Assembly: GCF_047675955.1 (NCBI RefSeq) | Contig: NW_027327624.1 | Location: forward strand, 1 to 64,000 | From: Chlorocebus sabaeus | Taxonomy: Eukaryota > Chordata > Mammalia > Primates > Cercopithecidae | Direction of reading: 5' to 3' | Length of the DNA: 64,000 nt | Shown: piece by piece, positions 59,301 to 64,000 of the stretch | How positions within the stretch are numbered: the stretch's first letter is position 1 | Layout of the letters: each line of letters begins with the position of its first letter | Made by a program: the position numbers and the translations under genes | The notes under the pieces: model-generated | The model's input: the letters and a program-made list of their open reading frames with translations, nothing else | What the model was told of the DNA's origin: nothing | The model's database searches: none

Positions 59301-62300
59301 GTAACAGTATTAGAGAAGGGATTCTGGAGAGGAAAGCTGTAACTCCGTGAGATGAATTAACAGAACACAAAGCAGTTTCTGAGAAATCTTTTTTCCAGTT
59401 TTTAAAGGAAGATATTTCCTTTTTCACCTTAGCGCTCTATGGGCTTCCAAATATGACTTTGCAGATTCCACAAGAAGAGGCTTAGCGAAAGTCTTACTGA
59501 GGAGAAAGCTGTAACTCTGTGAGATGAACTTACAGAACACAAAGCAGTTTCTCGAAAGGCTTATTTTAAGTTTTTATCTTAGGATATTTCCTTTTCACCG
59601 TAGCCCTCTATGGGCTTCCAAATATCACTTTGCAAATTCCACAAGAACAGTCTTAGCGAAACATTTCTTGAGGGGAAAACTGTAACTCTGTGAGATGAAT
59701 TAACAGAGCACAACGCAATTTCTCAGTAAGCTTCTTTCCAGTTTTTAACTGAAGTTATTTCCTTTTTCACCATAGCCCTCTATTGGCTTCTAAATATCAC
59801 TTTGCAAATATCACAAGAACAGTCTTAGAGATCGGCTTCTTTAGGGGAAGGTTGTAACTCCTTGAGATGAACTAACAGAACACAAAGTGCTTTCTCAGAT
59901 AGCTTCTTTTCGGTTTTTATATTAGGATATTTCCTTTTTCACCACAGCCCTCTATGGGCTTTCAAATATCACTTTGCAAATTCCACAAGAACAGTCTTAG
60001 TGAACGGCTTCTTGAGGAGAAAGCTGTAACTCTGTGAGATGAATTAACAGAACACAAAGCAGTTTCTCAGAAAGCTTCTTTCCAGTTTTTAACAGAAGAT
60101 TTTAATTGTTCAACATAGCTCTCTATGGGCTTCCAAATATCACTTTGCAATTTGCACAAGAACAGTCTTAGCGAAAGGCATCTTGAGGTAAAAACTGTAA
60201 CTCTGTGAGATGAATTAACACAACACAAAGCAGTTTCTCAGAAAGCTTGTTTTCTGTTTTTATATTAGGATATTTCCTTTTTCACCATAGCCTTCTAAGA
60301 GCTTACAAATATCACTTTGCAAATTCCACAAGAAAAGTCTTAGCGAAAGGCTTCTCTAGGGGACCACTGAAACTCTGTTAGATGAATTAAAAGAACACAA
60401 AGCTGATTCTCAGAAATCTTCTTTCCAGTTTTTAACGGAAAATATTTCCTTTTTCACCCTAGCCATCTAGAGTCTTCCAAATATCACTTTGCAAATTCCA
60501 CAAGAACAGTCTTAGCGAAAGGCTTCTTTCAGAGAAAGCTGTAACTCTGTGAGATGAATTAACAGAACACAAAGCAGTTTCTCTGAAAGCTTCTTTCCAG
60601 TTTTTAACGGAAGATATTTCCGTTTTCCCCATAGCTCTCTATGGGATTCCAAATATCACTTTGCAAATTCCACAAGAACAGTCTTAGCGAAAGCCTTCTG
60701 GTGGGGAAATCTGTAACTTTGTGAGATGAATTAACAGAACACAAAGCAGTTTCTTAGAAATCTTCTTTACAGTTTTTAACGGAAGATATTTCCGTTTTCA
60801 CCATAGCCCCCTATAGGCTTCCAAATATCACTTTGAAAATTCCACAAGAACAGTCTCAGCGAAAGACTTCTTGAGGGGAAAGCTGTATCTCTGTGAGATG
60901 AATTAACAGAACACAAAGCAGTTTCTCAGAAGTCTTCTTTCCAGTTTTTAACGGATGATATTTCCTGTTTCACCGTAGTCTTCTGTGGGCTTCCAAATAT
61001 CACTTTGCAAATTCCACAAGAACAGTCTTTGAGAAAAGCTTCTTGTGGGAAAATCCGTAACTCTGTGAGATGAATTAACAGAAGACACATCAGTTTCTCA
61101 GAAACTTCTTTCCAGTTTTACAGTGAAGATATTTCCTTTTTCACCGTAGCCCTATATGGGCTTCCAAATATCACTTTGCAAATTCCACAAGAGAAATCTT
61201 AGTGAAAGGCTTCTTGAGAGGAAAACTGTAACTCTGTGAGATAAATTAACAGAACACAAAGTAGTTTCTCAGAAATCCTCTTTCCAGTAGTTAACGGAAA
61301 ATATTTCCTTTTTCACCGTAGCCCTCTAAGGGCTTCCAAATATCTCTTTGCAAATTCCACAAGAACAGTCCTAGTGAAAAATTTCTTGAGGGGAAAGCTG
61401 TAACTCGGTGTGATGTATTAACAGAACACATGGCAGTTTCTCCCAATGCTTCTTTCCAGTTTTTAACGGAAGATATTTCCTTTTTCAACATAGCCCTCTA
61501 TGGTCTTCCAAACATCTCTTTGCAAATTACACAAGAACAGCCTTCGTGAACGGCCCCTTGAGGGGAAAGCTGTAAATCTGTGAGATGAACTAAGAGAACA
61601 CAAAGCAGATTTTCAGAAAGCTTCTTTTCGGTTTTTGTCTTAGGATATTTCCAATTTCACCATAACCCTCTATGGGCTTCCAAATATCACTTTGCAAATT
61701 CCACAAGAACAGTCTTAGCCAAAGGCTTCTTGAGGGGAAAGTTCTAACTCTTTGAGATGAATTAACAGAACACAAAGCAGTTTCTCAGAAAGCTTCTTTT
61801 CAGTTTTTTTCTTAGGATATTTCCTTTTTCAGAATAGCTCTCTATGGTCTTTGAAATATCACTTTGCAAATTCAACCAGAACAGTCTTAAGGAAAGGCTT
61901 CTTGAGGGGAAAGTCTAACTCTTCGATATGAATTAACAGAACACAAAGCAGTTTCTCAGAAAGCTTCTTTTCAATTTTTAACTGAAGATATTTCCTTTTT
62001 CACCATAGCCTTCTATGGGCTTCCAAATATCACTTAGCAAATTCCAAAAGAACAGTCTTAACGAAAGGTTTCTTGAGGGGAATGCTGTAACCCTGTGAGT
62101 TGAATTAACAGAACACAAAGTAGTTTCTCAGAAAGCTTCTTTTCAGTTTTTATTATAGGATATTTCCTTTTTCACCATAGCCCTCTATGGGCTTCCAAAT
62201 ATCACTTTTTCAAATTCCACGGGAAAGGTCTTAGAGAAAGGCATCTTTAGGGAAAATCTGTAACTCTGTGAGATGAATTAACAGAACACAAAGAAGTTTC

Positions 62301-64000
62301 TCAGAAAGCTTCTTTCCGGTTATTAACGGAAGATATTTCCTTTTTCTCCAGAGCCCTGTAGGTGCTTCTAAATATCACTTTCGAAATTACACAACAACAA
62401 TCTTATCGAAAGTCTTCTTGAGGGGAAAGCTGTAACTCTGTGGGATGAATTAACAGAACACAAAGCAATTTCTCAGAAAGCTTCTTTTCAGTTTTTATCT
62501 TAGGATGCTTTCTTTTTCATCGTATCCCTCTATGGGCTTCCAACTATCTCTTTGCAAATTTCACAAAAACAATCTTAGTGAACGGCTTCTTGAGGGGAAA
62601 GCTGTAACTCTGTGAGATGAACTAACAGAAGAAAAAGTACTTTCTCAAAAAGCTTCTTTTCGGTTTTTATCTGAGGATATTTCCATTTTCACAGTAGACC
62701 TCTATGGGCTTCCAAATATCATTTTGCAAATTACACAAGAGGAGCCTTAGCTGAAGGCTTCCTGAGGGGAAAGTTCTTTGACATGAATTAAGAGAACACA
62801 TAGCAGTTTCTCAGAAAGATTTTTTTTAGTTTTTAACGAAAGATATTTCCTTTTTCTCCATAGCCCTCTATGGGCTTCAAAATATCACTTTGCAAATTCC
62901 ACAAGAACAGTCTTAGAGAAGGGCTTCTTGAGAGGTAAGCTGTAACTCTGTGAGATGAATTAACAGAACACAAAGCAGATTCTCTGAAAGCTTCTTTCCA
63001 GTATTTAACTGAAGATATTTTCTTTTTCACCATTGACCTCTATAGACTTCCAAATATCATTTTGCAAATCCCACAAGAACAGTCTTAGCGAAGGTCTTCT
63101 TGAGAGTAAAGCTGTAACTGTGTGAGATGTATTAATAGAACACACGGCAGTTTCTCAGAAAACTTCTTTCCAGTTTTTAACGGAAGATATTTTGTTTTTC
63201 ACCATAGCCCTCTATGGGCTTTCAAATATCACTTTGCAAATTTCACAAGAAGAGCCTTAGCGAAAGGCTTCTGGAGGGGAAAGCTGTAACTCAGTGAGTT
63301 GAATTAACAGAACACACAGCAGTTTCTCAGAAAGCTTCTTTCCAGTTTTTAACTGAAGAAATTTCCTTTTTCACCATAGCCCTATTTGGGCTTCCAAATA
63401 TCACTTTGCAAATGCCACAAGAACAGTCTTATCGAAAAGCTTCTTGAAGAGAAAGCTGTAATTCTGTGAGATGAATTATCAGAACACAAAGCATTTTCTC
63501 AGAAAGCTTCTTTCCGGTTTTTAACTTAAGATATTTCATTTTTCACCGAAGCCCTCTAGGGGCTTCCAAATATCACTTTGCAAATTCCACAAAAACACTC
63601 TTAGCGAAAGACTTCTGTAGGGGAATGCTGTAACTCTGTTAGATAAATTAACAGAACACAAAGCAGTGTCTCAGAACTATTCTTCCCAGTTTTTAACGGA
63701 AGATATTTCCTTTTTCTTCATAGCCCTCTATGGGCTTCCAAATATCACTTTGTAAATTCCATAAAACAGACTTACTGAAAAGCTTCTTGAGAAGAAAGCT
63801 GTAACTCTGTGAGATGAATTACCAAAACAGAAAGCAGTTCCTCAGAAAGTTTCTTTCCAGTTTTTAACTGAAGATATTTCCTTTTTCATCATGGCCCTCT
63901 AAGGGGTTCCAAATATCACTTTGCAAATTGCACAAGAACAGTCTTAGCGAATGGCTTCTTGAGGGAAAATTTGTAACTCTGTGATACGAATTAAGAGAAC
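50356..64000. repeat. Divergent alpha-satellite monomers, about 80 units, to the window end
   Basis: Head-to-tail monomers in the same orientation, each with a pJ-alpha-like motif. No homogeneous HOR and no other insertion are seen. Decayed multi-monomer similarities occur (50,360-50,640 with 52,400-52,680; 50,975-51,505 with 46,390-46,950; 56,300-56,530 with 58,030-58,250). Two internally deleted monomers are present: the core-to-core distance is 155 bp at 51,062-51,217 and 135 bp at 53,449-53,584. No gene. Confidence 0.92.
53449..53584. repeat. Alpha monomer with a 36-bp internal deletion
   Basis: The text jumps from 'ggaaagctgtaa' straight to 'tcagaaagcttc' at about 53,539, leaving out the usual 'ctctgtgagatgaattaac...cagtttc' stretch. 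Core-to-core spacing is therefore 135 bp where about 171 is usual. Confidence 0.85.

Noticed and set aside
1..64000. Bacterial, viral or CRISPR-like interpretation of the regular repeats
   Set aside because: The repeat unit is about 171 bp with no spacer structure, carries the alpha-satellite pJ-alpha motif and contains primate L1 insertions. It is primate satellite DNA.
1..64000. Human origin
   Set aside because: L1 ORF1 coiled-coil and L1 3' UTR sequences differ from human L1HS/L1PA2, and the monomers match African green monkey-type alpha satellite better than human HOR monomers. This rests on recall; a database search would settle it.

Overview
This window is primate alpha-satellite DNA (about 171-bp monomers, all in one orientation) interrupted by three LINE-1 (L1) insertions. 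No host gene, tRNA, rRNA or CRISPR array is visible. The monomers carry a HindIII-type aagctt in most units and match what I remember of the classical African green monkey alpha satellite more closely than human centromeric alphoid DNA. The L1s have an ORF1 N-terminal half and a 3' UTR unlike human L1HS/L1PA2 and like the L1RS-type elements of macaques and relatives. An Old World monkey (Cercopithecidae), centromere edge or pericentromere, is therefore the best reading. Species and chromosome cannot be told from the sequence alone.

Layout, left to right. (1) Positions 1 to about 18,795 hold a highly homogeneous higher-order repeat (HOR): a 4,963-bp unit of 29 monomers, three full units plus about 3.9 kb of a fourth. 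The window opens inside this array, which continues to the left. (2) Positions 18,796-28,590 hold divergent alpha monomers with decayed multi-monomer duplications at offsets of 1,547 and 2,815 bp. (3) Positions 28,601-34,786 hold a full-length minus-strand L1 with both ORFs open (ORF1 338 aa, ORF2 1,275 aa), a 5' UTR and a 10-bp target-site duplication. (4) Only about 70 bp further on, 34,877-35,800 holds a second, 5'-inverted L1 that carries a 207-bp 3' transduction with its own poly-A signal. (5) Positions 35,813-48,510 hold alpha satellite again, including a second young array at about 37.44-41.89 kb built from alternating 3-monomer (514 bp) and 5-monomer (858 bp) blocks with a 2,230-bp superperiod. 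(6) Positions 48,528-50,338 hold a third, twin-primed L1 with a 17-bp target-site duplication. (7) Positions 50,356-64,000 hold divergent alpha monomers to the end of the window.

The only coding capacity is that of the L1s. The full-length copy encodes the ORF1 RNA-binding chaperone and the ORF2 endonuclease/reverse transcriptase. Its ORF2 has Asp at residue 14, where active human L1 endonuclease has a functionally essential Asn. Short open frames of 60-80 codons throughout the satellite follow from 171 being 3 x 57 and are not genes.

The most notable points are: a true 29-mer HOR in a lineage whose alpha satellite is usually described as simple dimers; the 3/5-mer array, whose monomers are relatives of 29-mer monomers 3, 4 and 22, with a diverged colinear stretch of the 29-mer beside it; and three L1 insertions that record full-length insertion, twin priming with transduction, and lossless twin priming.
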